Assembly (NCBI GenBank): GCA_963920765.1
Contig: OY987247.1
Span: forward strand, 13,674,471-13,738,470
Source of the DNA: Ulota crispa
Taxonomy: Eukaryota; Streptophyta; Bryopsida; Orthotrichales; Orthotrichaceae
Length of the DNA: 64,000 nucleotides
Reading direction: 5' to 3'
How positions within the stretch are numbered: the first letter of the stretch is position 1; each line of letters opens with the position of its first letter. The position numbers were made by a program, and so were the translations under genes. This document shows, piece after piece, positions 44,951 to 62,408 of this stretch. A model generated the notes under the pieces. That model did no database searches and was not told the origin of the DNA. It worked only from the letters and a program-made list of their open reading frames with translations.

Positions 44951-47917
44951 CACTAGTAGAAAATTCAGCACAAATTCAACAGAATTTCAACCAAAAACTG
45001 TTGATTTTTTTGTGTGGATTTGATCACGTTGATTTGGATACATTTCTGTTGATTTTTTGTTGATTATTTACTGTTTTTTGTTAATTTTTTGTTGATTTTT
45101 TGTTACTTTTCACGTAGTTTATGTTGTTCAATTCTATTATTTTTCAATTTTAATTGTTTTTTTCATAGATTTTTTATTTAATTATAAAATAGTGAATTTT
45201 TTAAGGGCCTGGCAGTTGCTCGCATCACCGAGTAGGGCTGCTGGCAGTGGGGTTTGAACCTCCCACCACCGGGTTCACACTCCACAACTCTTCCGCATTA
45301 TTCACAACCACTAGAGCACGTGCCCACACACATGTGCACAATAGAACCATGATTCTATTTGTACGTTAAATGTTCATATTTTTAGTAAGCCAGTAGACTT
45401 TGGAGGCTATTTCGGCCCATTAAAAGATTTTTTTTCAAAAAACTTAGAACTAAGAAAAGTTGATAAATGTATTTTACTTTCACCTCCAACAATTTTTTTG
45501 AATTTCAATCTTTTTATCAAAAGTTATGAGCTAAAATCAAAGAAGGTGTTTAGAAATTTTAAAAAAATTGTTTATTTCCATCCTTTTGGTTTTGTTTATA
45601 AATTTTTATTGGAATTCACAAATCTCAAAAGGGTTGTTGCAAGCAAAGGTTGGATTCATTAATAATTATTATTTAGTGCTAGTTTTTTTGTAAAAAGAAC
45701 CTTATTCTGTTAAAATAGCCTCCATAGTTTGATAGCTTTAAATAACATGAAATTGTGAAAAGTTACAGAATTAAAATCTTGCAATTATAAAATCAAAATT
45801 CTATAGACTTTTGAATAGTTTTGGATATTTTTTAAGGGCATTAATATGTGAACCACACCCTTTGAACTACTGTACCACACCCCCGAGGTAAATTTTAGAT
45901 TTCTACCATCAAAAATTTGAGTTTGAGAATTTTGAATTCAAATTTGGACTTAAAGACCATGATATTGTCTAGGACCATAAAAAAAGTTGCAATTCAACAA
46001 CACCCAATGAAAAAGCTTATCTTTTTTTACAAACAAAAGTAAAATTAATAATTTTCTTTCTAACTAAAATTTTTCATTGGGTGTTGTTGAATTGCAATTT
46101 TTTTTATGGTTCTAGACAATACCATGGTCTCTACCTCCAAATTTGAATTCAAAATTTTCAAATTCAGCTTTTTGATGGTAGAAATCTAAAAATTACCCCG
46201 TGGTATAGTACTTGGAAGGGTGTGGTACACGTATCAATTTCCATCTTTTAAAGCTTATAAAAATGTTTTATAAGATTGTTTTTTTTTTAATTCATTTGGT
46301 TAGTAATAGAAGGAAAAATACTAAAAATACCCTTTAAGTCTTTCAAAATATCAAGTTTACGCCAAAAATATTTGAAACATAAAAAATATTCCTTATTTTT
46401 TGTAGGAATATCAATTATGCTCCTATTATTTTGGAAAAATAATAAAAAAGCTCTTCTATTTTGAAATGTTAAATATATCCTTGTGTTATTTGAAATGTAA
46501 AAATCACCTTTGGTTTCTTGTAAGAATTTGCATTAAACTATACACTTGGTTATCATATAACACAAAGATATAAATAATTTAAAATAGTTGAGGAGCATTT
46601 TTAATATTTTTCCAATATATTAGAAGCATTGTTGATATTTGTACAAAAAGGAAAGAGGTACTTTTAATCTTTGAGGGACATATATGATTTTTCAAAGAAT
46701 TGAGGAGCATCTTTTATATTTGTTTGTAAAGAAATTGTGGTATTTAAAACAACAAAATGTTGAACTTTTTATATAAAATTTTGTTGAATTAGTGAAGTTG
46801 TGTCCAAAAGTGTCTAGATCAACAAAAAATTGTTGATTTTTTTGTTATTATGGTCATCTTTTTATTTGACTTTAAAGGCTGCTAATTTTAAATCTAACCA
46901 AATTGTGAAAAGTAAAGAAAATAAAACCAGTCAATGTACACTCAAACTTCTAAAAGATTCTTTTTTTTTGAAAACTTCTTTCATTTTTTAAAACTTCAAA
47001 ACATTTTAATGAGGTCCAAAAAGATTCTAAAAAGATTTCAAAAACAAACCTAAACTATTGTAATAGTTTTTTTATTAAAAATATTTTAAAGTATTTTGAT
47101 GAACTACAAAAAGATTCCTAAAGGACTCTAATTTAGTCTAAGAGATTCTATTTCTATAAATAATTTGAAGTACTTTAACAAATTTCATAAAGATTTTAAA
47201 AAGATTCTCAAAGATTCCAAAAAGGTTCTTGAAAATTCTCAAAGATTCTCAAAGATTTTTAAAATTTCCAAAAAGATTCCCAAAGATTCCCAAAGATTCT
47301 TAAAGATTCTTGAAGCATCTCAAAGCTTCCAAGAAGATTCTTAAAGATTTTCAAAAATTCTCAAAAAAATTCAAAATTCCTAGAACATTTCCAAAGATTC
47401 TCAAATATTCCAAACTATTCTCAAAGATTCTCAACAATTCTCAAATATTCTTGAAAGATTCTCAAGGATTCTCAAAGATTCCAAGAAGATTCTCAAACAT
47501 TCTCAAAGATTCTCAATTGTCAACAAACATTTTCAAAGATTCCAAAAAAACTTGAAAAGATTCTCAAAGATTTCCAAAGATTCTCAAAGATTCCTAAAAG
47601 ATTCTCAAAGATTTCAAGAAGACTCTCAAAGATTCTAAAATCTTGAAAAGATTCTTAAATATTCTTAAAAATCCTGACAAGATTCTCAATGATTCCCAAA
47701 TGATTCTTGAAGATTCTTAAAGATTCACAAAAAATTTCCAAAAGATTCCCAAAAGATTCCAAAATTTCTGTTGATTTAGATAATGGTGTCCAAATCAACA
47801 GAACGTATTTAGTATTTTACAGAATTCTGTTAAATTAGTCAATTAGCGTGAGCAAGTGCCCAAATCAAGAAGAAACTATTGGTTTTCTGTTGTTTTGGAC
47901 GGAGTTTTCTACTACTG
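44951..47917 (-). mobile_element. Non-autonomous CACTA element 2, 2967 bp, inverted
   Basis: Starts CACTAGTAGAAAATTCAGC and ends GGAGTTTTCTACTACTG. Its outer terminus has one change from the expected CTACTAGTG. It is flanked by TTA on both sides (44948-44950 and 47918-47920). It is the reverse complement of element 1 over its whole length, including the nested foldbacks, the tRNA-like segment and the tandem repeat (about 47150-47760). No transposase frame is present. Confidence 0.85.
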
Positions 47918-47920
47918 TTA

Positions 47921-48231
47921 CAACAAATCGCACATGTACACTTGGCTATGGAGTGGGGTCATGCGCGAATAGTGCTTGACAGGGACTGTGAAGGACACCT
48001 GGAGAAAGTTGAATTAGACATGAACAAGGTTCAATCTGAAAACCCTGCAACTTACACAAGAACACATACAGTGCTGTTGGGGACTTGAAACGTGAAAACT
48101 ATTACAACTAAATAGAGGGGGGCTGTTTTGACGTATTGAAGAAGATGCTATCAGATACCACTTTCACAGGCGAACAATCGAACCCTTGGGACACCTTCTG
48201 CAATCAAGCCAGGATGCGATGAGTCGACATC
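47921..48231. other. Upstream region of the PPR gene with a short coding-like stretch
   Basis: 47927-48088 (+) is open and protein-like (AHVHLAMEWGHARIVLDRDC and onward) up to TGA. In the pre-insertion sequence it would join the spacer left of element 2 in frame (see findings). It could be the end of a lost gene. The remainder is probably promoter DNA for the PPR gene. Confidence 0.3.
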
Positions 48232-48551
48232 GAGGTGCCCAATTGAGGTGCTCAACTGAAGTGCCCAATTGAGGTGCTCAACTGAAGTGCCCAATTGAGG
48301 TGCTCAACTGAAGTGCCCAATTGAGGTGCTCAACTGAAGTGCCCAATTGAGGTGCTCAACTGAAGTGCCCAATTGAGGTGCTCAACTGAAGTGCCCAATT
48401 GAGGTGCTCAACTGAAGTGCCCAATTGAGGTGCCCAATTGAGGTGCTCAACTGAAGTGCCCAATTGAGGTGCTCAACTGAAGTGCCCAATTGAGGTGCCC
48501 AATTGAGGTGCTCAACTGAAGTGCCCAATTGAGGTGCCTAATTGAGGTGTC
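48232..48551. repeat. 13/26-bp minisatellite immediately upstream of the PPR gene
   Basis: About 24 units of 13 bp alternating between AAGTGCCCAATTG and AGGTGCTCAACTG forms, giving a 26-bp higher-order unit with a few irregular steps near 48430 and 48500. It ends about 100 bases before the proposed start codon. Confidence 0.9.
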
Positions 48552-48651
48552 AAACGACTCCGTCGATAAGAGCTCTTCGCATTCAAGAGTCTGTTATCCC
48601 CGGCGCACCTTTGATGCGTCGAGCGAGAGAGGCACTCCCTCCCCGATCACC

Positions 48652-55058
<6,407 letters not shown>

Positions 55059-56211
55059 GTATTCTTTTTTTCTCATTTATCATCCTGGTGCCTACTGGTA
55101 ATTCCATGTATAGTTTTCTGAAAACTGGTATATTCTCCTCAAATGTATGTTAATGTTTTTCTTCCTTATTTTTGGGGGTAAGGAGCTTGTGTGTGCTCTA
55201 CTATCTGCTCATTACAGAAATGGCCTTGAGATCAAAGTAACATATGCAAAACTATTCTTTGGAGAGTTGCTATGAGTCTAGATATATTGCTTTGACATTT
55301 AATTTAACGTTTTTTAAAATTTTGTTTTGTCTTTTTATGTTTTACAATGTGAGGATGTCGTTTGTTTGTCGTTTTGTTCCGAATCTTAATATGAAAAAGT
55401 TTCTACTAAGCTTATTTCGCAATGAAGTACTTTACCGGAATTTAAGTCTACGTATCTCGATGGCTAAATCTGTTTCTTCACGCTAGCCTCATGAAGAACT
55501 TCCAGTATTTTTGACAAAGGGGAGTAGTTGATTTTCTTCTTCTCTTGCACCTGATGTAGTTTTTCATCATCATCCACTTGAACTTCTAGAAGTATTTGAA
55601 CGTCCAAATTTGTCATTGTAATTGTTACATGTACATTTAGATCAAATTTGCAATTAGGGTCTACTTATAGTTCAAATTTTCTATTGTATTCAACAAAGAA
55701 GAGAGTCTTTACAAACCTCCAATCAATGATAAGTGTTGCTTGTTCATGGCCTATTTTTAAATAGCTTGATATTAGCTCCTTCAGGTTCTTGTACACTTAG
55801 TAAAGAAGTGGAATACTTCATTTTCTTTTCCTTTGTGTGCCATAGGTTCCTTTCATAATCTTCATTGTCCTCCTCTTCATCATCATTATCTTAACCAAAA
55901 TGTGGAAGGAGAGCTCCAATCTCCAAGTTTGCCATTGTTGTTATCACAAGTTTATCTTGATCATACTTATAGCTTTAAGAGAATTGCTATCAAATTGTTG
56001 TACAATAATTTAGGTTGTTTTTTTTGTGTATTGCTATCTAATAGCTCAACTATGGTTTCAAGGATACATTTTCTTGATAATTTGAAACCACAAGGAAAAG
56101 TGCCTTCCTTTTGTTCTTCCATCTTCACTTGCAAAACTTCTCTTGTGTGCACAAGCTGCCAAAGTTAAAATATTTGTATTTGGTGATAATGAAGGGTTCT
56201 GTTAACAAATA
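55059..56211. other. 3' UTR of the PPR gene and intergenic DNA
   Basis: The first few hundred bases are probably 3' UTR. Afterwards short T-rich open frames (55833-56168) lack coding character. Confidence 0.45.
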
Positions 56212-56757
56212 CTCCCTCTATCCCATTGTAAAGCTCCAAAAAACTTCTCCATGAGGGATTAACTGTATTTTAAATATTTTTTCTAGTCACATGCAATCCA
56301 AAATAAATAACTCATTTGCTAGATGTATGCAAATTCTCCATCTTAAAAGCCGTTAGTTGAGCAGCCAAATTCCATGCTAAAAATATCATATTTGTACATA
56401 GTTTGTAAATGTTGCTAGCTCCTTATTATTTTAGTCTTTGTATCAATGACATATGCGTTCTAGAATCAATATACCATCTACCAAATGTATGCAGAGTCTC
56501 ACATTGCTGTTTGGGGCTTTGGGCATCCAAACTCCACACAAAAAGTATCATATTTTTAAATGTTGCTAGCTCCTCATTATTGTTGATTTAAAGATTAGTA
56601 GCAATAATGGTACCTCATACGGGCAAGGCTGAGCTTGTTAGAAGAGGAATGATCTCTAATTGTTTAACTTGCCCCCATGAGATCATTGAACATGACAAAT
56701 GCTTTCTTAGCCATTGAAATTAACAAAAAGGAACTTTTTAGTGGAACAAAGGGAGCA
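56212..56757. mobile_element. Stowaway-like MITE, copy 2
   Basis: TA-CTCCCTCTATCCCATTGT at the left and GGAACAAAGGGAG at the right. The right 330 bases match 22020-22348. An internal partial duplication (TTGCTAGCTCCTTATTATTT and TTGCTAGCTCCTCATTATTG) makes it longer than copy 1. Confidence 0.65.
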
Positions 56758-56978
56758 ATAAAGTACTCTTGGTTTTGGGTAGCTAACCACACAAATTAGG
56801 ACATCACTTGTTTCCATGTTGTCTATAGTTGTTATATAAATTATGAGGTGTTAGCTTGAGTCTATAAATCTTAGTCACAAAAGAACCCCTCCTTTTTCTA
56901 CATCAATTTGTATATTGATATTTGGATGTATCAATACTTGGATTAAAGTTTCAAACAAATTATTTCATACTAAAACAA

Positions 56979-57780
56979 TTAACCCTTGAGCGCTCGGAGT
57001 GAAAACAAGAAAATGAGGCTAGGAGTGACCATGCTCAAAAATATTGTACACCTCAAGTTGGGAATTTAGATTGGGGAGGATTCACCTTTGAAATAGCAAA
57101 AAGAGTGCTTGATGCAACCAACCAAAAATTTGCAAAATTTTTTACCACACCATTTTGTAAATTATAATAGTCAAAATACAATTTACTATGTGGCAATTGG
57201 TCAATTGGAGGGGGGGGGGTTTTGTGGGTTTGGATGCAAAAATTCATGTCTCAAAGGAGGCTCTTTTTGATGAAATTTAGGTAGGGGATGCGATTTACAA
57301 GTATCTTGCTTGCTACCAAATTTGGTGATGTTTTGACATCCACAAGGTGCTTTTTGAAAGGCCCAAAGTTGCAAGGCTCACTCGGCATGGTGCACAATAG
57401 ACAAGGATAGGTACGACCTTGACCTCCACAAGGGCACGGCTCTTGGCAATATAGCTGCAAAAATTTTCTCTAATCTAATGCATTTGTGCCAAAACACCCC
57501 TTACAATATGGAACTAGCAATATTTGGTGGTCTCTATCCTTGCGCCCAAACCCTAAACTGCACAAAATGACATTTTGGCATATTATTGTCATACTTGACA
57601 TGCACAATTTGTGCTTGTACAAGTGACAAAATCCCATTGTCCACTCTGTGGCATGAGAGTAGTACTATACCCTAAACCCAAGTACAGTTCCGAGCTAAGT
57701 ACCCCTAATGTGGACAAGATTCTTTACAAATTTTGATTTTGGGCGCCTCAATTTGAGACGCTGGGGTGCTCAGGAGTTAA
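56979..57780. mobile_element. TTAA-ended 802-bp element, copy G
   Basis: TTAACCCTTGAGCGCTCGG at the left and GGGGTGCTCAGGAGTTAA at the right are inverted ends. No transposase frame is present. Confidence 0.55.
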
Positions 57781-58745
57781 TGGATGAATAATTTTTATTT
57801 TGGGTCAATAATGGTAAGAAAAACTTGTAAAAATATGAATTTGACAACCAATGAGTTTTGGACTTTATGAATTGGTTAAAGGGATTGTTTAAATTTGATG
57901 CTAGATTTGGGAGTACTAGCCAAATCAATTTTCTAAATGGAAATGTTATTTCACTTTTCAACATAACATTTAGTAGCTTGAAGAGAGGCTGCCTTTCCCT
58001 CTCTTCAAGTATCGTCCATGAACTTCATCTTGATAAAAAAAAATATATATTATTATTAATAATATTATTATTAATTTATTTTTCTTTCTTTCTGACATGG
58101 CAAGCCCCCCACATTGACATATGTGCACTGAACTAAGCCTCTCTTTCATAAACTCTGTGACAAATTCAACCAAGTGTTCCCATAGCTAAAGATGGATGTG
58201 GAATATTCCCCACCATTTCATCCAACTATTCCGTTCATAGGATGGAATGGTGTGAAATATTCCACACCCTCCAAGGCAGCTCACAATAGTGCTACTGAAT
58301 GTTATGAACCTCACAAACTCCCAAATATAAGTATTTTTATTTTATTTTGGTAACAAATTTGGTTCCATATTTTTAGGATTGAAAATTATGTTAAAATTTG
58401 ATAGACACTAATTCCATATGCTTCAACAATTATTTTAGAGGACTTGTGTAAGAAACATGCCATCAAATACAACATACAAAGAAAAATTCATTTTGGAGCT
58501 AAAATCAATTTGTCACCAAAAGTCTCAATGATTGTTTAACTTGTAGAGAATATGTAGTCATAAAGAAATAAGGATAGTAGAACCACTTCATATACATTGT
58601 CAAAGTGGAGCATTTTGAATAGAAGACTTTGAAGTTTGACCACATGATCATAGCAGCAAATGAAAAGAAAATTCATCAATTTTTTTCACATAACAAAATC
58701 TTGAAAGAGATAGGCTTCCATCTGATAATTTTCAACTTTAACCCA
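57781..58745. other. Intergenic DNA with two hairpins
   Basis: 57976-58010 is a 12-bp stem hairpin (CTTGAAGAGAGG / CCTCTCTTCAAG). 58199-58266 is an inverted repeat (GGAATATTCCCCACCATTTC / GGAATGGTGTGAAATATTCC). Neither sits next to a gene end. Confidence 0.55.
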
Positions 58746-59141
58746 TTAACGTTTGTGGTCGATTCTAGGGGTGGGCAATTCTTTGTATAGCCATTTGGGG
58801 CAAAATTTAAAACTATGGAATATATACGTCTACCACAAATCTGACCATACAAATGGAAGTACCTTGCAAGGTTTAGTGTTATGCATCATGAATTATGCTC
58901 ACTCTTTAGTTGTTATGGCTATCTTTTTGCATTTATTAGTGTATTTTCAGCCGGTACTTTTTTAGTTTTTTCAACCCTCTAGCCACATGCCACCTCAGAT
59001 TGGCATGGTTATTGTCCTAAACTCTTCACTTTCCAATTCCCCAAACCTATCCCTTAGCCATGTCATCAAATTTCTTGACATGCTCTCTCTACAAACTGAA
59101 AAGAGTCAAAATCAACCAGGAAATGGTTGACCAGACGTTAA
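58746..59141. mobile_element. TTAA-ended element, first of a chain of three
   Basis: TTAACGTTTGTGGTCGATT at the left and GGTTGACCAGACGTTAA at the right are moderately matched inverted ends. Its right TTAA is shared with the next element. Confidence 0.45.
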
Positions 59142-59898
59142 CCCTAGAGTGCCCTAGAGACAATATACTACCTATGGAGATTGGAAATGCTTATTTTAGG
59201 AACCAGATCTACTTTTTTGATCTTGCTTTAGACTACAATTATGAAGGCATTCAAGTTGTCCATGCTAATGGAGTAATGGCAAGGAAAGTCAAATGATGTA
59301 CAAGTCCTACAAGAGATTTGATTGGGTGAAACACCGTAAGTGGCGTGGTGGCAAGCAGCGTTTTATAGGTTGCAATCGGTCAATGTCCCTTGCAAGCTTC
59401 CTTCTTTGTGCTTTGTGATAGCGGGAAAGTTGTTGGCAAGGGTTCAAGCATGTTCTAGACCTTTATTATGGCAATTGTCACCGACTGTGCCAGTCATTGT
59501 TTTCCATGCAATATCCATTTGAAGCCCAAAAACTTGACATAAAAAGAATTGCAATCTTCAATAATTTACACATTTGTGCATTCACATCTAATCTTGCTAC
59601 TCGCAAAATTTGAGATGAATCCGGGGCTTATAGAATTTTGTAAAAATCATCAAATAGCAACTACATACCAAAAAATGAGATTTTGTCATCACATGTTGTT
59701 TCATCAAATGTTATAATCTCCCATCTCCAGCGATAAATTGTTTGCAAAATTTGCAAGCCATTTTCTAAGTAGATGTTCCACTATTTTCAATGGTCACTTT
59801 TTGTGGATCATCCAATTGATCGAGATACAATGCTTCAAAGTTATCAGTCTCCAAAAACCCCAATTTTGGTGAAAATGGCTTGGGCTCTTAAGGATTAA
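59138..59898. mobile_element. TTAA-ended element, second of the chain
   Basis: TTAACCCTAGAGTGCCC at the left and GGGCTCTTAAGGATTAA at the right. The right half is homologous in reverse to 2065-2410, which has an equivalent TTAA end. Confidence 0.6.
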
Positions 59899-60127
59899 CC
59901 GCTGAACATCCCATCAGCCATCTCTGGCCATATGTACGGCCATATATACAACCGTATTTGAGTTGCAATGAAGGCTTTCCAACAAAAAATTATGCATCCA
60001 CCATTGTACAACCCTTCAATATGTATGATTGTAACACTTGATTTCTAGCTAATTCAAACTTTTGAATATTGATTGCGACCATATTTGGTACCATATCTTT
60101 AGAGCCCAAGGGCCCTTCAGGGGTTAA
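59895..60127. mobile_element. TTAA-ended 233-bp element, third of the chain
   Basis: TTAACCGCTGAACATCCC at the left and GGGCCCTTCAGGGGTTAA at the right. Collinear with, and equal in length to, 3539-3771. Confidence 0.7.
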
Positions 60128-60721
60128 TGGGTTAATGGACAGCAAAGGTCAGAATCTAGGATACAACTCCCTTCACTCAAAAGCATATCCTCAAGTTTTT
60201 ACAAAGCCTTCCACTGTTCCTCCGTTTACGATGTCTTCAAATCAATATTTTCTATAACTTAAAAGCCTAACTTTTTCCATATCAAAACAACCGTTTCCAA
60301 AGTTGGTTGAGCAATAAAACTTATTGAGACAAACTTTTCAAAGACGAAACCATGTATTAAATTTTCTACTTCGAATTGAGACCCTTTGTTTTACTTGGTT
60401 AAGAAATTTTATACTCATTAATTGTACTACTTATCTATAGATTTTAGATTCATTTGACCAACTAAATACTTGGCCAAGATAACCCACAAAAAGCAAAATA
60501 AAGATGGTAAACTGACCTCTAGAACGACCCCTGAGTCCCTGACCCAGCGTGTGACGCAGAGAACCGTCGAACCTCGCTTGCCGCTACGCCACAGGCCGCG
60601 CGTCCCCAGCCTCTGCCGCTACCCTGACGAATCTCGCCACGTGCCCACCATCTCCACAAACCCCACTCAAAAATCCCTATTCACACGCACCTCGTCCCTA
60701 AGTCCAAAACATGCAGCGCGA
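60128..60721 (+). promoter_or_regulatory. Upstream region of the small mitochondrial protein gene
   Basis: AT-rich to about 60500, then a GC-rich stretch that is probably promoter and 5' UTR. The coding frame is open upstream to 60470, but that part is basic, Arg/Thr/Pro-rich and probably untranslated. Confidence 0.4.
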
Positions 60722-60982
60722 ATGGCTCGCATTTCTGAGGCCATTCCTCCATTCCTCCCTTTGGCGAGATTCTCTTCTCACCAAGGGTTACGAAATTCGC
60801 GATCGACACGTCTCGGCAATTCTACGCATCGAACTCTTTCTTTTCCAGGTGGCGATGGATCCTCAGTTCTGGGACTAACGTGTCTTCCTTCCGTCGTCGC
60901 TTTGGAGTCCATTATAGCCTTTCACCCATCGACCGGAATTGGCGATGGTGTGTGGAGCATATATGACTCCGGTGTCTTGTAG
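60722..60982 (+). CDS. Small probable mitochondrial protein, 86 residues (NFD6-like?)
   Basis: ATG at 60722 to TAG at 60980-60982. The N terminus (MARISEAIPPFLPLARFSSH) followed by Arg/Ser-rich sequence with almost no acidic residues is a good mitochondrial presequence. The C-terminal part (LTCLPSVVALESIIAFHPST) resembles the LxxxxSLxPLH core of the small plant proteins related to NUCLEAR FUSION DEFECTIVE 6. Length also fits that family (about 80-100 residues). The similarity is short and from memory, so the assignment is tentative. An upstream in-frame ATG at 60470 would add 84 residues, but they are unlike either a presequence or the family. The same-strand neighbour starts 680 bases downstream. 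Confidence 0.5.
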   Translation: MARISEAIPPFLPLARFSSHQGLRNSRSTRLGNSTHRTLSFPGGDGSSVLGLTCLPSVVALESIIAFHPSTGIGDGVWSIYDSGVL

Positions 60983-61664
60983 CTCAGGTTAGATCTTTTC
61001 AAGACTATCATCATCGGAGGTGAGAATCCTGGACCTGCAACAAGGGGTTTGAACAAATTGCTCCTGATTTCGTTGCTTGTTGCTCGACTTGCTCTTGCTC
61101 TCCTTGCTCTTGTTCGAGTTGCTTTTGTTCGAGTTTCAGGTTTTCCTGTTGGGGTCAAAAACTGCAGGTATTAGTGCCATTTCTTTGTCGACCTCTAGCA
61201 ATTGAAGAATGTAGTGTGACTATTTTTTGCTGAAGAATTGAGACGGCAGTTCGTTTGATGTTTGCCCATACGGAATTCAGCAATATATGCACTTTGCTGC
61301 AAAGGAGCGTGTCAAACTGAGTCTAGCGGTGAAACTTGTACAATTACTGAATGTTTTTGTTATTTGCAGATCTTTTTATAAGCAAAGTTAAGCAGCCGAA
61401 GAGCAGGTGTATAGCTGGTACAAGCATATCGAAGTACAAGGAGAATAACTATTAGTGTATATCATCTTCACCCAGGTCAGTACTTTAAAAATCCTATTTG
61501 AAGTAATTTTGGATTTGCAAGTAATTGAGGACCGTAATGGTGAAGTGTTTTGGGAATCTTTGAAAGTAATATAGTCTATAGAGAGTTTGGGCTTTAGAGA
61601 TTGGGTTTTAAGAAACATGGACTGAACAAGTTTGGGAACCTCGGATAATTGTGCAGGATTAGCA
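60983..61664 (+). other. 3' UTR and 5' leader between two plus-strand genes
   Basis: GTTGCTCGACTTGCTCTTGC-type repeats at 61075-61140 are short imperfect direct repeats. TTGTGCAG at 61649-61656 is a good acceptor just before the ATG at 61665, so the next gene may have a spliced 5' UTR. Confidence 0.4.
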
Positions 61665-62408
61665 ATGGAAGGAGACTACAACTTCAAGGGCTCCGATCTC
61701 TCACGAGGAGTGAACCCGGAGCCCCGGGAGACACCCGAGGAGGGCTACGGCAGCGCGCTTCTAGACAAGACCAAAATCCCAACTCCACCAGTAGAGGGCG
61801 AGAGCGCCGTTACCCTGGAGAACACCGAAGGGTCCGACATTCGTAAAGGTGATTACAACTTTGAAGGCTCTGAGTTGGATAGGGGAGTCGACGGGAAAAG
61901 CCTCTTGGATGATACGAAGATCGAGACGCCGGCGCCGTCGAGCGAGAGTGCGATAACCCTGGAGAACACCGAAGGACCCCAGATTGTTAAAGGTGATTAT
62001 AATTTCGAAGGCTCTGAGTTGGATAGGGGAGTCGACGGGAAAAGTCTCTTGGATGATACGAAGATCGAAACGCCGGCGCCCACAGGAGCGAGCGCGATAA
62101 CCCTGCAGAACACTGAAGGGCCCCAGATTGTTAAAGGTGATTACAACTTCGAAGGCTCTGAGTTGGATAGGGGAGTCGACGGGAAAAGTCTCTTGGATGA
62201 TACGAAGATCGAGACGCCGGCGCCCACAGGAGAGAGTGCGATAACCCTGGAGAACACCGAAGGGCCCCAGATTGTTAAAGGTGATTATAATTTCGAAGGC
62301 TCTGAGTTGGACAGGGGAGTCGACGGGAAAAGCCTCTTGGATGATACGAAGATCGAGACGCCGGCGCCCACAGGAGAGAGTGCCGTGACTTTGGACAATT
62401 CGACCTGA
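61665..62408 (+). CDS. Acidic five-repeat protein, 247 residues, unrecognised
   Basis: ATG at 61665 to TGA at 62406-62408. The frame is open further back, but only non-ATG codons and a splice acceptor precede it. Almost the whole protein is five tandem repeats: a divergent 59-residue unit (3-61), three near-identical 48-residue units (62-109, 110-157, 158-205) and a truncated last one (206-247). Each unit starts GDYNFEGSELDRGVDGKSLL, continues DDTKIETPAP, and ends with a Gly/Glu-Ser-Ala stretch, TLENTEG and IVK. It is strongly acidic, with no Cys, no signal peptide and no membrane segment, so probably disordered and soluble. The first unit carries an 11-residue insertion. I do not recognise the family. 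The DNA repeats are nearly identical, so unit number may be unstable. Confidence 0.8.
   Translation: MEGDYNFKGSDLSRGVNPEPRETPEEGYGSALLDKTKIPTPPVEGESAVTLENTEGSDIRKGDYNFEGSELDRGVDGKSLLDDTKIETPAPSSESAITLENTEGPQIVKGDYNFEGSELDRGVDGKSLLDDTKIETPAPTGASAITLQNTEGPQIVKGDYNFEGSELDRGVDGKSLLDDTKIETPAPTGESAITLENTEGPQIVKGDYNFEGSELDRGVDGKSLLDDTKIETPAPTGESAVTLDNST
61850..62390 (+). repeat. 144-bp coding tandem repeat
   Basis: Units of 144 bp with almost identical bases, including third positions (GTCGACGGGAAAAG and GAGACGCCGGCGCC blocks recur in every unit). This points to recent duplication or gene conversion rather than selection on protein alone. Confidence 0.85.

Noticed and set aside
57976..58010. Hairpin resembling a terminator
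   Set aside because: No adjacent gene, and plant Pol II genes do not use such terminators; simply an inverted repeat.
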